Shown piece by piece: positions 38,859 to 47,085 of a DNA stretch of 64,000 nucleotides. Source of the stretch: Streptomyces sp. NBC_00457 (GTDB lineage Bacteria; Actinomycetota; Actinomycetes; Streptomycetales; Streptomycetaceae); NCBI RefSeq assembly GCF_036014015.1, contig NZ_CP107905.1, positions 5,518,001 through 5,582,000 on the forward strand, in the 5' to 3' direction. Numbering within the stretch: the first letter of the stretch is position 1; each line of letters starts with the position of its first letter. The translations under genes were made by a program, and so were the position numbers. The notes beneath the pieces are model-generated. The model did not search any database and had not been told where the DNA came from. It saw only the letters and a list, made by a program, of their open reading frames with translations.

Positions 38859-40367
38859 ATGCCCAGCGCAGAATCGACGCAAGCGAGCGTGCACGAGCCG
38901 GACCCGGTCCCGCCGACCAAGACCGATGAGGTCGCGGCCACCGGCAGTGAGCTGATCGGCGGCCCCATCGGCCGACGCGCCCTCCTCGGGACGTCTTGGT
39001 GGACCCCCGTGCGGATCGTCGCGCTGGTGGCGATCGGCATGTTCGCCCTCGGCCTGGTCCAGAAGGCGCCCTGCTACAACGGCGCCTGGTTCTTCGGCGC
39101 CAGCTCGCAGTACACGCACGCGTGCTACTCGGACATCCCGCACCTCTACCAGGGGCGCGGCTTCGCCGACGGGCTCGTGCCGTACTTCGACGAGCTCTCC
39201 GGCGATATGCAGTACCTCGAGTACCCGGTGCTGACCGGAGTGTTCATGGAGGTGGCCGCCTGGCTCACGCCCGGCAGCGGCACCATCCAGGACCAGGAGC
39301 AGTGGTACTGGATGGTCAACTCCGGGCTGCTGATGGTGTGCGCCGTCGTCATCGCCGTCTGTGTGACCCGTACGCACGCCCGGCGGCCCTGGGACGGTCT
39401 GCTGGTCGCTCTGGCGCCTGCCTTCGCGCTGACCGCCACTATCAACTGGGACCTTCTGGCGGTCGCTCTGACGGCCGCGGCGATGCTGATGTGGTCGCGG
39501 GGCCGCTCGCTCGCCTTCGGCGTCCTCCTGGGGCTTGCCACGGCCGCCAAGCTCTATCCCTTCCTGCTGCTCGGGCCGCTGCTTGTGCTCTGCTGGCGCG
39601 CGGGCAAATGGCGGGAGTTCGGCACGGCACTGGGAGGGGCGGTCGTCGCCTGGCTGGTCGTGAACCTGCCGGTGATGCTGTTCGCCTTCGACGGCTGGTC
39701 GAAGTTCTACGAGTTCAGCCAGGAGCGGGGCGTCGACTTCGGCTCCTTCTGGCTGATCATGGCCCAGAACACGTCCAACCCGCTCAGCACCGACACCGTC
39801 AACACGCTCGCCACGCTGCTCATGCTGGTGTGCTGCGCGGGCATCGCGGCGCTCACGCTGACCGCACCGCGCCGGCCGCGCTTCGCTCAACTCGCCTTCC
39901 TGATCGTCGCGGCCTTCATCCTCACCAACAAGGTCTACTCGCCGCAGTACGTCCTGTGGCTGATCCCGCTGGCCGCCCTGGCCCGGCCGAAGTGGCGGGA
40001 CTTCTTGATCTGGCAGGCCTGCGAGGTGGCGTACTTCCTGGGCATCTGGCTGTACCTCGCCTACACGACCAGCGGAGACGCCCACAAGGGCCTTCCGACC
40101 GACGGCTACCACTGGGCCATCGGCGTGCACTTGCTGGGGACGCTGTACCTGTGCGCGGTGATCGTGCGCGACATCCTCATGCCGGAACGCGACGTGGTGC
40201 GCAGGGCCGGCGACGACGACCCCTCGGGAGGCGTTCTCGACGGTGCTGAGGACGTCTTCGTGCTCGGGGCTGCAGCCCATCCACCGCGGCACGCCGCTCA
40301 GTTCGAAGGAGCTCAGGTGGAGTGGGGCAGCGCGCGCCCCGGGCCACCGGAGGGGCGTTCGCTCTGA
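38859..40367 (+). CDS. GT87/DUF2029 family membrane glycosyltransferase-like protein
   Basis: About 502 residues from ATG 38859 (MPSAESTQASVHE) with CAGGA upstream; an ATG 9 bp earlier is possible. After a cytoplasmic head come about ten membrane helices. A periplasmic first loop reads 'CYNGAWFFGASSQYTHACYSDIPHLYQGRGFADGLVPYFDEL...LEYPVLTGVFM', where an aspartate in this position is catalytic in GT-C enzymes. Later helices include 'GVLLGLATAAKLYPFLLLGPLL' and 'KVYSPQYVLWLIPLAAL'. GT87 members use polyprenyl-phosphate mannose. The substrate here is inferred only. Confidence 0.8.
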   Translation: MPSAESTQASVHEPDPVPPTKTDEVAATGSELIGGPIGRRALLGTSWWTPVRIVALVAIGMFALGLVQKAPCYNGAWFFGASSQYTHACYSDIPHLYQGRGFADGLVPYFDELSGDMQYLEYPVLTGVFMEVAAWLTPGSGTIQDQEQWYWMVNSGLLMVCAVVIAVCVTRTHARRPWDGLLVALAPAFALTATINWDLLAVALTAAAMLMWSRGRSLAFGVLLGLATAAKLYPFLLLGPLLVLCWRAGKWREFGTALGGAVVAWLVVNLPVMLFAFDGWSKFYEFSQERGVDFGSFWLIMAQNTSNPLSTDTVNTLATLLMLVCCAGIAALTLTAPRRPRFAQLAFLIVAAFILTNKVYSPQYVLWLIPLAALARPKWRDFLIWQACEVAYFLGIWLYLAYTTSGDAHKGLPTDGYHWAIGVHLLGTLYLCAVIVRDILMPERDVVRRAGDDDPSGGVLDGAEDVFVLGAAAHPPRHAAQFEGAQVEWGSARPGPPEGRSL

Positions 40368-40391
40368 GCGAACGGCGGACGCGGACTACGC

Positions 40392-40428
40392 AAAAGGCCG
40401 TACACGGTGATTCCGTGTACGGCCTTTT
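40392..40428. terminator. Bidirectional terminator between convergent genes
   Basis: AAAAGGCCGTACACGG and CCGTGTACGGCCTTTT form a perfect 16-bp stem with TGATT loop. A/T ends suit termination from both strands, for the GT87 gene and the racemase-like gene. Confidence 0.9.
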
Positions 40429-40446
40429 CTGCTGCGGCGCCGTTGC

Positions 40447-41478
40447 TCAGCGATCGACGAGCCGGTCGAACTGTGTGGTGGTGTGCCGTAGATGGGCCAC
40501 CAGCTCGTCGCCGACCGTCGGCTCCGGGGCGTCCGCGGGCACGAACAGGATGGAGACCTGCATGTGCGGCGGCTCGGCGAACCACCGCTGCTTGCCGCCC
40601 CAGACGAACGGCGAGAGGTTCCGGTTGACGGTGGCGAGGCCGGCGCGGGCGACGCCCTTGGCGCGGGGCATGACGCCGTGCAGCGCCTTCGGGGCTTCCA
40701 GACCCACCCCGTGCGACGTACCGCCCGCCACGACCACCAGGTAGCCGTCCGAGGCCGCCTTCTGCTGCCGGTAGCCGAAGCGGTCGCCCTTGGAGACGCG
40801 GGTGACGTCCAGGACCGCGCCCCGGTACTCGGTGGCCTCGTGGTCGCCCAGCCACAGCCGGGTGCCGATGCGGGCACGGAAGCGGGTCTGCGGGAACTGC
40901 TGCTGGAGGCGGGCGAGTTCCTCGGCCTTGAGGTGGCTGACGAACATCGTGTGCAGCGGCAGACGGGCCGCCCGTAGCCGGTCCATCCAGCCGATGACTT
41001 CCTCGACGGCGTCCGAGCCGTCGGTGCGGTCCAGCGGCAGATGGATGGCGAAGCCCTCCAGGCGGACGTTCTCGATGGCGGCGTGCAACTGCGGCAGGTC
41101 CTGCTCGTTCACGCCGTGCCGCTTCATCGAGGACATCACCTCGATGACCACCCGGGCGCCCACGAGGCCGTACACGCCGTCGATCGACGAGACGGAGCGG
41201 ATGACCCGGTCGGGCAGCGGAACGGGCTCCTCGCCACGCCGGTACGGCGTCAGCACCAGCAGGTCACCGCCGAACCAGTCCTTTATGCGCGCGGCCTCGT
41301 ACGTCGTGCCGACAGCGAGGACCTCCGAGCCCAGCCGCGTGGCCTCCTCGGCGAGCCGTTCGTGTCCGAAGCCGTAGCCGTTGCCTTTGCAGACCGGGAC
41401 AAGGCCCGGGAACTGCTCCTGCACGTGCTTGTGATGCGCCCGCCAGCGCGCGGTGTCGACGTAAAGCGTGAGCGCCAT
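40447..41478 (-). CDS. Alanine racemase-like PLP protein
   Basis: The 343-residue protein has the fold-type III PLP barrel of alanine racemases. The cofactor lysine is Lys31 in 'PVCKGNGYGFG', followed by 'LPLHTMFVSHLKAEELARLQQQF' and the C-terminal beta domain 'RVSKGDRFGYRQQKAASDGYLVVVAGGTSHGVGLEAPKALHG'. Features of a housekeeping Alr are altered, so it may be a paralogue with a different amino-acid substrate. It lies 65 bp downstream of a FemX-type gene on the same strand, which suggests a role in the peptidoglycan bridge. The exact reaction is not known. Confidence 0.8.
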   Translation of the reverse strand: MALTLYVDTARWRAHHKHVQEQFPGLVPVCKGNGYGFGHERLAEEATRLGSEVLAVGTTYEAARIKDWFGGDLLVLTPYRRGEEPVPLPDRVIRSVSSIDGVYGLVGARVVIEVMSSMKRHGVNEQDLPQLHAAIENVRLEGFAIHLPLDRTDGSDAVEEVIGWMDRLRAARLPLHTMFVSHLKAEELARLQQQFPQTRFRARIGTRLWLGDHEATEYRGAVLDVTRVSKGDRFGYRQQKAASDGYLVVVAGGTSHGVGLEAPKALHGVMPRAKGVARAGLATVNRNLSPFVWGGKQRWFAEPPHMQVSILFVPADAPEPTVGDELVAHLRHTTTQFDRLVDR

Positions 41479-41543
41479 GGCCGGACCTGGAACCTTTCTC
41501 GTGGCTGCGGTGTATCAGAGATGTGAAAGCAAATTGTGGTGCG

Positions 41544-42665
41544 TCAGCGGCGGGACATGTAGATGTCGAGCGCCTTGTGGAGCAGCTTGTTGAGCGGGAA
41601 GTCCCATTCACCGAGGTATTCGGCGGCCTGGCCGCCCGTGCCCACCTTGAACTGGATCAGGCCGAAGAGGTGGTCGGTCTCGTCCAGCGAGTCGGAGATA
41701 CCGCGCAGGTCGTAGACGGTGGCGCCAAGCGCATAGGCGTCGCGCAGCATCGTCCACTGCATCGCGTTCGAGGGCCGGACCTCGCGGCCGATGTTGTCGG
41801 ACGCGCCGTAGGAGTACCAGACGTGCCCGCCGACGATCAGCATGGTCGCGGCCGACAGGTTCACACCGTTGTGGCGCGCGAAGTACAGCCGCATGCGGTT
41901 GGGGTCTTCGGTGTTGAGGGCCGTCCACATGCGCTGGAAGTACGACAGCGGGCGGGGCCGGAAGTGGTCGCGCACAGCGGTGATCTCGTACAGCCGCTGC
42001 CATTCCTCGAGATCGTGATAGCCGCCCTGGACGACCTCGACGCCGGCCTTCTCGGCCTTCTTGATGTTGCGGCGCCAGAGCTGGTTGAAGTTCTTGTGGA
42101 CGTCTTCCAGGGAGCGGTTGGCCAGCGGCACCTGAAAGACGTATCGGGGCTGTACGTCACCGAAGCCGGCGCCCCCGTCCTCCCCCTGCTGCCAGCCCAT
42201 ACGGCGGAGCTTGTCGGCGACCTCGAAGGCGCGCGGTTCGATGAAGTCGGCCTCGATGTCGCGCAGGCGCTTCACATCCGGGTTCTGGATGCCCTGCTTG
42301 ATGGAGCCGGCCTCCCAGCGCCGGATGATCACCGGCGGGCCCATCTTCACGGAGAAGGCACCCTGCTGCTTGAGGTGCGCGAGCATCGGTTCCAGCCACT
42401 CGGTGAGATTCGGCGTGAACCAGTTGATGACCGGGCCCTCGGGCAGATAGGCCAAGTAGCGCTTGATCTTGGGCAGTTGCCGATAGAGGACGAGCCCCGC
42501 GCCGACCAATTCACCCGTGCGGTCGTCGAACCATCCGAGGCTCTCGGAGCGCCACTCCGCCTTGACCTCGGCCCAGGCCGGGACCTGCATGTGGCTCGCC
42601 GCCGGCAGGCTCTGGATGTATGCCAGATGCTGCTCGCGACTGATCGTCCTCAGGGTCAGGCTCAT
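41544..42665 (-). CDS. femX: FemX-type peptidoglycan bridge aminoacyltransferase
   Basis: The 373-residue FemABX protein transfers an amino acid from aminoacyl-tRNA to lipid II. Streptomyces FemX adds the first glycine to the LL-diaminopimelate residue. Two GNAT-like halves are visible; the first has 'PAWAEVKAEWRSESLGWFDD...AYLPEGPVINW' and the second 'NFNQLWRRNIKKAEKAGVEVVQGG' and 'LIVGGHVWYSYGASDNIGREVRPSNAMQWTMLRDAYALGATVYDLRGI'. ATG start at 42665. It lies between the wall enzymes and the rpsF operon, upstream of the racemase-like gene. Confidence 0.9.
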   Translation of the reverse strand: MSLTLRTISREQHLAYIQSLPAASHMQVPAWAEVKAEWRSESLGWFDDRTGELVGAGLVLYRQLPKIKRYLAYLPEGPVINWFTPNLTEWLEPMLAHLKQQGAFSVKMGPPVIIRRWEAGSIKQGIQNPDVKRLRDIEADFIEPRAFEVADKLRRMGWQQGEDGGAGFGDVQPRYVFQVPLANRSLEDVHKNFNQLWRRNIKKAEKAGVEVVQGGYHDLEEWQRLYEITAVRDHFRPRPLSYFQRMWTALNTEDPNRMRLYFARHNGVNLSAATMLIVGGHVWYSYGASDNIGREVRPSNAMQWTMLRDAYALGATVYDLRGISDSLDETDHLFGLIQFKVGTGGQAAEYLGEWDFPLNKLLHKALDIYMSRR

Positions 42666-42832
42666 TCGGGGCGCTCCTCGGGCTGGTGTGTCCCCATGGG
42701 TACAGGGGCTCCGGCTCTAGCGCCGAAGCCTACTGCGCCTTGCGGGCGCCCCGACTGGGCCTACGGAAGCTTCGCACCGGCCTGTTGGCCGCCGGCGCGT
42801 GGTGCGGTGTTGAGGAGACAGTGGCGGTGGCG

Positions 42833-43144
42833 TCAGAAGACCCCGCCGAAGAGACCGCCGTGCGCCATGCCGAGGAAGAAGCCGACCCCTGAGGCGCCGA
42901 GGCCCAGGATCAGACCGAAGCGTTCGCGGGTCGTCTCCGAGATCCACTGCCCGTAGGCGCCGGTGATGATCCCCACCAAGCCTGTCCAGGAGCTCAGCAG
43001 GTGCAGGCTGTGGAACATCGCTGTGACGAAGGAGATGATGCCCAGCACCAGGGTCACCGCGAGAAGCGTGTCCTGGAGCGGGTGGGGTTTGCCGTCGGTG
43101 GCGAACAGGCCTCCGACGGTGTTGGGTCGCAATGCTTGTGCCAT
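42833..43144 (-). CDS. Small hypothetical membrane protein
   Basis: The 103-residue protein starts at ATG 43144 (MAQALRPNTVGGLFATDGKPH) with AGGAGGTG upstream. It has three hydrophobic segments ('LLAVTLVLGIISFVTAMFHSLHLL', 'WTGLVGIITGAYGQWI', 'LGASGVGFFLGMAHGGLFG'). No family or function is recognised. It is divergent from rpsF and 168 bp from femX. The open frame continues upstream 69 codons, without a ribosome site. Confidence 0.8.
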   Translation of the reverse strand: MAQALRPNTVGGLFATDGKPHPLQDTLLAVTLVLGIISFVTAMFHSLHLLSSWTGLVGIITGAYGQWISETTRERFGLILGLGASGVGFFLGMAHGGLFGGVF

Positions 43145-43225
43145 AGGGCACCTCCTGCGGAAGACGGCGCATCGTAGCGCCATACACACCCGATGTGTAC
43201 AGATTGTCGGTGTCGGCGGCCGGAT

Positions 43226-43255
43226 TTCAACCGGAAGCCGGTGTGCGGGTACTCT
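43226..43255 (+). promoter_or_regulatory. Possible promoter of the rpsF-ssb-rpsR-rplI operon
   Basis: TTCAAC (43226-43231) and TACTCT (43250-43255) are 18 bp apart, with a leader of about 150 nt before rpsF. This is the only plausible pair seen in the divergent gap. Confidence 0.3.
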
Positions 43256-43407
43256 GTACCCTCTGCACTGGTGTCTGCCCATGCCACGGCTCGGAATCCC
43301 GAGGGGAACCCCGATTGTCAGTGGTGGCCGATACCGTTGCGTACGCATCACAACCCTCCTGCCACGGAACGACCGTGGCCGTTGAGTCCAAAGGAGGTGG
43401 GTTCCAC

Positions 43408-43698
43408 ATGCGTCACTACGAGGTGATGGTCATCCTCGACCCCGATCTGGAGGAGCGCGCTGTCTCCCCCCTGATCGAGAACTTCCTCTCCGTCGTCCGT
43501 GAGGGCAACGGCAAGGTCGAGAAGGTCGACACCTGGGGCCGTCGTCGTCTCTCGTACGAGATCAAGAAGAAGCCCGAGGGCATCTACTCGGTCATCGACC
43601 TGCAGGCCGAGCCTGCGGTCGTCAAGGAGCTCGACCGCCAGATGAACCTGAACGAGTCGGTCCTCCGGACCAAGGTCCTCCGCCCCGAGATGCACTGA
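43408..43698 (+). CDS. rpsF: 30S ribosomal protein S6
   Basis: The 96-residue small-subunit protein binds the platform with S18. '[60 protein letters not shown]' is the S6 ferredoxin-like fold. ATG 43408 follows AAAGGAGGTGG. It heads the conserved rpsF-ssb-rpsR-rplI operon. Like other actinobacterial S6, it lacks the poly-Glu tail. Confidence 0.98.
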   Translation: MRHYEVMVILDPDLEERAVSPLIENFLSVVREGNGKVEKVDTWGRRRLSYEIKKKPEGIYSVIDLQAEPAVVKELDRQMNLNESVLRTKVLRPEMH

Positions 43699-43776
43699 GC
43701 ACTCCCGCTCAGCTGATTTCGGGATTCGAGTAGCAGCACCAAGCAGCCAGCAGCAAACCCGCCGAGAGGTTCCCCC

Positions 43777-44379
43777 ATGGCAGGCGAGACCGTCATCACG
43801 GTCGTCGGCAATCTTGTCGACGACCCCGAGCTGCGCTTCACCCCTTCCGGTGCGGCGGTCGCGAAGTTCCGTGTCGCGTCCACTCCCCGCACCTTCGACC
43901 GCCAGACGAACGAGTGGAAGGACGGCGAAAGCCTCTTCCTCACCTGCTCGGTCTGGCGTCAGGCGGCGGAGAACGTCGCCGAGTCGCTTCAGCGAGGCAT
44001 GCGCGTCATCGTGCAGGGCCGGCTGAAGCAGCGGTCCTACGAGGACCGTGAGGGCGTCAAGCGCACGGTCTACGAGCTGGACGTCGAGGAAGTCGGCGCC
44101 AGCCTGCGCAACGCCACAGCCAAGGTCACCAAGACCGCCGGCCGCGGTGGCCAGGGTGGTTACAGCGGCGGTGGCGGTGGCGCCCAGGGTGGCGGCGGCT
44201 GGGGCGGTGGCCCCGGCGGCGGTCAGCAGCAGGGCGGTGGCGGTGCTCCCGCCGACGACCCGTGGGCGACCGGCGCTCCCGCCGGTGGCCAGCAGGGCGG
44301 CGGCGGTGGCGGCGGCTGGGGTGGAAACTCCGGCGGCGGTCAGCAGGGCGGCGGCTACTCGGACGAGCCCCCCTTCTAG
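43777..44379 (+). CDS. ssb: Single-stranded DNA-binding protein
   Basis: The 200-residue SSB has an OB fold (1-~110, '[33 protein letters not shown]...[58 protein letters not shown]'). A Gly/Gln-rich disordered linker (~120-193) and the acidic tip SDEPPF, which docks repair and replication partners, complete it. Being in the S6-S18 operon marks it as the essential housekeeping SsbA-type copy; Streptomyces also carry SsbB elsewhere. Confidence 0.97.
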   Translation: MAGETVITVVGNLVDDPELRFTPSGAAVAKFRVASTPRTFDRQTNEWKDGESLFLTCSVWRQAAENVAESLQRGMRVIVQGRLKQRSYEDREGVKRTVYELDVEEVGASLRNATAKVTKTAGRGGQGGYSGGGGGAQGGGGWGGGPGGGQQQGGGGAPADDPWATGAPAGGQQGGGGGGGWGGNSGGGQQGGGYSDEPPF

Positions 44380-44436
44380 GCCTCAGGGCCGAGGGTGGGT
44401 CGTACCCACACTTCTTGATCACACAGGAGAAACACC

Positions 44437-44673
44437 ATGGCGAAGCCGCCTGTGCGCAAGCCTAAGAAGAAGGTCTGCGCTTTCTGCAAGGACAAGGTCA
44501 CGTACGTGGACTACAAGGACACGAACATGCTGCGGAAGTTCATTTCCGACCGCGGCAAGATCCGTGCCCGCCGCGTGACCGGCAACTGCACGCAGCACCA
44601 GCGTGACGTCGCCACGGCCGTGAAGAACAGCCGTGAGATGGCGCTGCTGCCCTACACCTCCACCGCGCGATAA
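44437..44673 (+). CDS. rpsR: 30S ribosomal protein S18 (zinc-binding C+ type)
   Basis: The 78-residue protein '[20 protein letters not shown]' has a CxxC pair (CAFC) and a third Cys in '[10 protein letters not shown]', consistent with the zinc-binding form. Streptomyces commonly also encode a cysteine-free S18 elsewhere under Zur control, so this would be the zinc-replete copy. ATG start with AGGAG upstream. It pairs with S6 in the ribosome. Confidence 0.97.
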   Translation: MAKPPVRKPKKKVCAFCKDKVTYVDYKDTNMLRKFISDRGKIRARRVTGNCTQHQRDVATAVKNSREMALLPYTSTAR

Positions 44674-44691
44674 GGGAAGGGTGACCGACAC

Positions 44692-45138
44692 ATGAAGATC
44701 ATCCTCACCCACGAGGTCTCCGGCCTCGGTGCCGCGGGCGACGTCGTCGACGTCAAGGACGGTTACGCTCGCAACTACCTGATCCCGCGGAACTTCGCGA
44801 TCCGTTGGACCAAGGGTGGCGAGAAGGACGTCGAGCAGATCCGTCGTGCTCGCAAGATCCACGAGATCCAGACCATCGAGCAGGCCAACGCTGTGAAGGC
44901 CCAGCTCGAGGGCGTCAAGGTCCGTCTGGCCGTCCGCTCCGGCGACGCCGGTCGTCTCTTCGGTTCCGTCACCCCGGCCGACATCGCTTCCGCGATCAAG
45001 GCTTCCGGTGGCCCCGAGGTCGACAAGCGCCGTATCGAGCTCGGTTCGCCGATCAAGACCCTCGGCGCTCACGAGACGTCCGTTCGTCTGCACCCCGAGG
45101 TTGCCGCCAAGGTCAACATCGAGGTTGTCCCGGCGTAA
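44692..45138 (+). CDS. rplI: 50S ribosomal protein L9
   Basis: The 148-residue protein has the N-terminal L9 signature '[26 protein letters not shown]', a long central helix ('[24 protein letters not shown]') and the C-terminal RNA-binding domain. It is the last gene of the rpsF operon; a strong hairpin follows 23 bp after the stop. Confidence 0.98.
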   Translation: MKIILTHEVSGLGAAGDVVDVKDGYARNYLIPRNFAIRWTKGGEKDVEQIRRARKIHEIQTIEQANAVKAQLEGVKVRLAVRSGDAGRLFGSVTPADIASAIKASGGPEVDKRRIELGSPIKTLGAHETSVRLHPEVAAKVNIEVVPA

Positions 45139-45160
45139 GCGCTGCGCTCGCGAGAGCGGT

Positions 45161-45196
45161 GTGTGGGGCCGCACCCTTCGGGGTGCGGCCCCACAC
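45161..45196 (+). terminator. Terminator of the rpsF-rplI operon
   Basis: GTGTGGGGCCGCACCC and its exact complement enclose a TTCG tetraloop, an unusually stable hairpin between convergent rplI and the MATE gene. Confidence 0.9.
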
Positions 45197-45207
45197 TGCT
45201 TGCCGGT

Positions 45208-45221
45208 GTTTCACGTGAAAC
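45208..45221. other. parS site 10
   Basis: Exact GTTTCACGTGAAAC, symmetric over 22 bp (45204-45225), 12 bp after the rplI terminator. Confidence 0.94.
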
Positions 45222-45253
45222 ACCGCGAACCGCATGAGACGCCGACCCCGCAT

Positions 45254-45267
45254 GTTTCACGTGAAAC
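45254..45267. other. parS site 11
   Basis: Exact GTTTCACGTGAAAC 46 bp from site 10 and 21 bp from the MATE gene stop. Confidence 0.94.
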
Positions 45268-45287
45268 GCTCAGTGCGTCTGAAACAC

Positions 45288-46625
45288 TCAGCGCGTCGCG
45301 CCAGTGACGATCCAGCGGCCCGAGCGGGTGCGCAGCCACAAGGTCAGCATCCGGACGGTCATCATCAGTGTCATGGCGGCCCAGACCGCGGTGAGCCCTC
45401 CGCCGAGCGCGGGGATGAGTAGCGCGACGGGGACGAAGACCGCGAGAGTGACCACCATCGCCCACGCCAGATAGGGTCCGTCTCCCGCGCCCATCAGGAC
45501 GCCGTCCAGGACGAACACGATGCCGCAGATCGGCTGCGAGAGGGCCACCATCAGCAGAGCCGGCAGCGCGGCGTCCTTGACCACGGAGTCGCTGGTGAAC
45601 AGTGGCAGGAACAGTGGGCGGGTGAGCATCACCAGCAGTCCCAGTACGAGTCCGGTGGCGATACCCCACTCCACCATGCGTCGGCATGCGGCTCGGGCAC
45701 CTTCGGCGTCTCCGGCGCCCAGATAGCGTCCGATGATGGCCTGCCCGGCGATCGCTATGGCATCCAGCGCGAAGGCGAGCAGGCTCCACAAGGACAGGAT
45801 GATCTGGTGCGCTGCGACATCGGCATCGCCGAGGCGGGCTGCTACAGCCGTGGCGATCATCAGGATCGCCCGCAGGGAGAGCGTGCGGACCAGCAGGGGC
45901 AGGCCTGCTTGAGCGGAAGCCCGGATCCCGGCGATGTCGGGGCGCAGCGAAGCGCCGTGACTGCGGGCGCCCCGGACGACCACCACCAGGTAGGCCGTCG
46001 CCATACCGCACTGGGCGATGACGGTGCCCCAGGCGGATCCGGCGATGCCGAGGTCGGCGCCGTAGACGAGTCCCACGTTCAGGGCGCCGTTGGCGATGAA
46101 GCCCGCGAGCGCGACGTACAGAGGCGTCTTGGTGTCCTGGAGTCCGCGCAGGACTCCTGTCGCGGCGAGTACGACGAGCATGGCCGGTATGCCGAGGGCC
46201 GAGATCCGCAGATAAGTGGTTGCATACGGTGCCGCGGTGTCTGAGGCGCCGAAGAGGTCCACGAGGGCTGGTGCCGTCGGCAGGACGACGGCCACGACTG
46301 CTGCGCCGAGGAGTAGAGCGAGCCAGATGCCGTCCACGCCTTGGCGGATGGCGGACTGGAGGTCGTCGGCGCCGACGCGTCGGGCAACAGCCGCCGTGGT
46401 GGCGTAGGCCAGGAAGACGAAGACGCTGACGGCTGTCATGAGGAGGGCGGAGGCGACCCCGAGTCCGGCGAGCTGCGCCGTGCCGAGGTGGCCGACGATC
46501 GCGCTGTCGGCCATGACGAAGAGAGGCTCGGCGACGAGTGCGCCAAAAGCCGGGACGGCCAGTGCGACGATCTCTCGATCGTGCTGTCGCCGGGCGGCCT
46601 TGGGGGTCGCGGGAGCCTGTGTCAT
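45288..46625 (-). CDS. MATE family efflux transporter (DinF-like)
   Basis: About 445 residues in 12 membrane segments. The N-terminal 'EIVALAVPAFGALVAEPLFVMADSAIVGHLGTAQLAGLGVASALL' is characteristic of DinF-subfamily MATE exporters, and the second half repeats it ('AAHQIILSLWSLLAFALDAIAIAGQAIIGRYLGAGD'). It probably exports cationic compounds by H+ or Na+ antiport; the substrate is unknown. Starts at 46625, 46631 (ATG) or 46634 (TTG) are all possible and none has a good ribosome site. Confidence 0.88.
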   Translation of the reverse strand: MTQAPATPKAARRQHDREIVALAVPAFGALVAEPLFVMADSAIVGHLGTAQLAGLGVASALLMTAVSVFVFLAYATTAAVARRVGADDLQSAIRQGVDGIWLALLLGAAVVAVVLPTAPALVDLFGASDTAAPYATTYLRISALGIPAMLVVLAATGVLRGLQDTKTPLYVALAGFIANGALNVGLVYGADLGIAGSAWGTVIAQCGMATAYLVVVVRGARSHGASLRPDIAGIRASAQAGLPLLVRTLSLRAILMIATAVAARLGDADVAAHQIILSLWSLLAFALDAIAIAGQAIIGRYLGAGDAEGARAACRRMVEWGIATGLVLGLLVMLTRPLFLPLFTSDSVVKDAALPALLMVALSQPICGIVFVLDGVLMGAGDGPYLAWAMVVTLAVFVPVALLIPALGGGLTAVWAAMTLMMTVRMLTLWLRTRSGRWIVTGATR

Positions 46626-47085
46626 GAGCATCAATCTAATCGTCCACAGGTAAGAGATGCAATGGGGATAGGACCCTTACTTGCCGTCTCGGCCCCTGCG
46701 TACTCGTACACAGTTTGAAGTGATCTTGGCCCGGCAGGGAAAGTTTTTCTTCTGCACAGCCGGTGGATGGGAAAGGTGCAGGTCAAAGCGGCTTCGGGGG
46801 CGGAGGTGGGGGCTTGTTCACAGGCCTGTCCACCGTGTCGTGCACAGGTTTTGGGGAGTTCTCCACAGCATCGGGCCCGTCGTCCACATGGCCTGTGGAT
46901 AACCAGATTGGCTGACGGTGCCGAGGGGCCTACGGTGGTCCGACGCCTGCCCCGCCCGTCGGCTTGGAAACCATCACAAATCCGACGCGTCAGAACCGGA
47001 GTTGGGCCTCTTATTTGTCAGTGCCGTGCCGTAGAAAAGATGGGGCGCGGCGAGGTCCGCTGGGCGGACGGGAGGAGGTGGCTCG
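46626..47085. promoter_or_regulatory. dnaB upstream region with a cluster of DnaA-box-like sites
   Basis: In the 460-bp gap before dnaB I count six sites close to TTGTCCACA: 46640 (TCGTCCACA), 46814 (TTGTTCACA), 46826 (CTGTCCACC), 46859 (TTCTCCACA), 46880 (TCGTCCACA) and 46894 (reverse TGTGGATAA). Five of them fall within 90 bp. Most face the same way. DnaA control of dnaB or DnaA titration are both possible. Confidence 0.6.
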
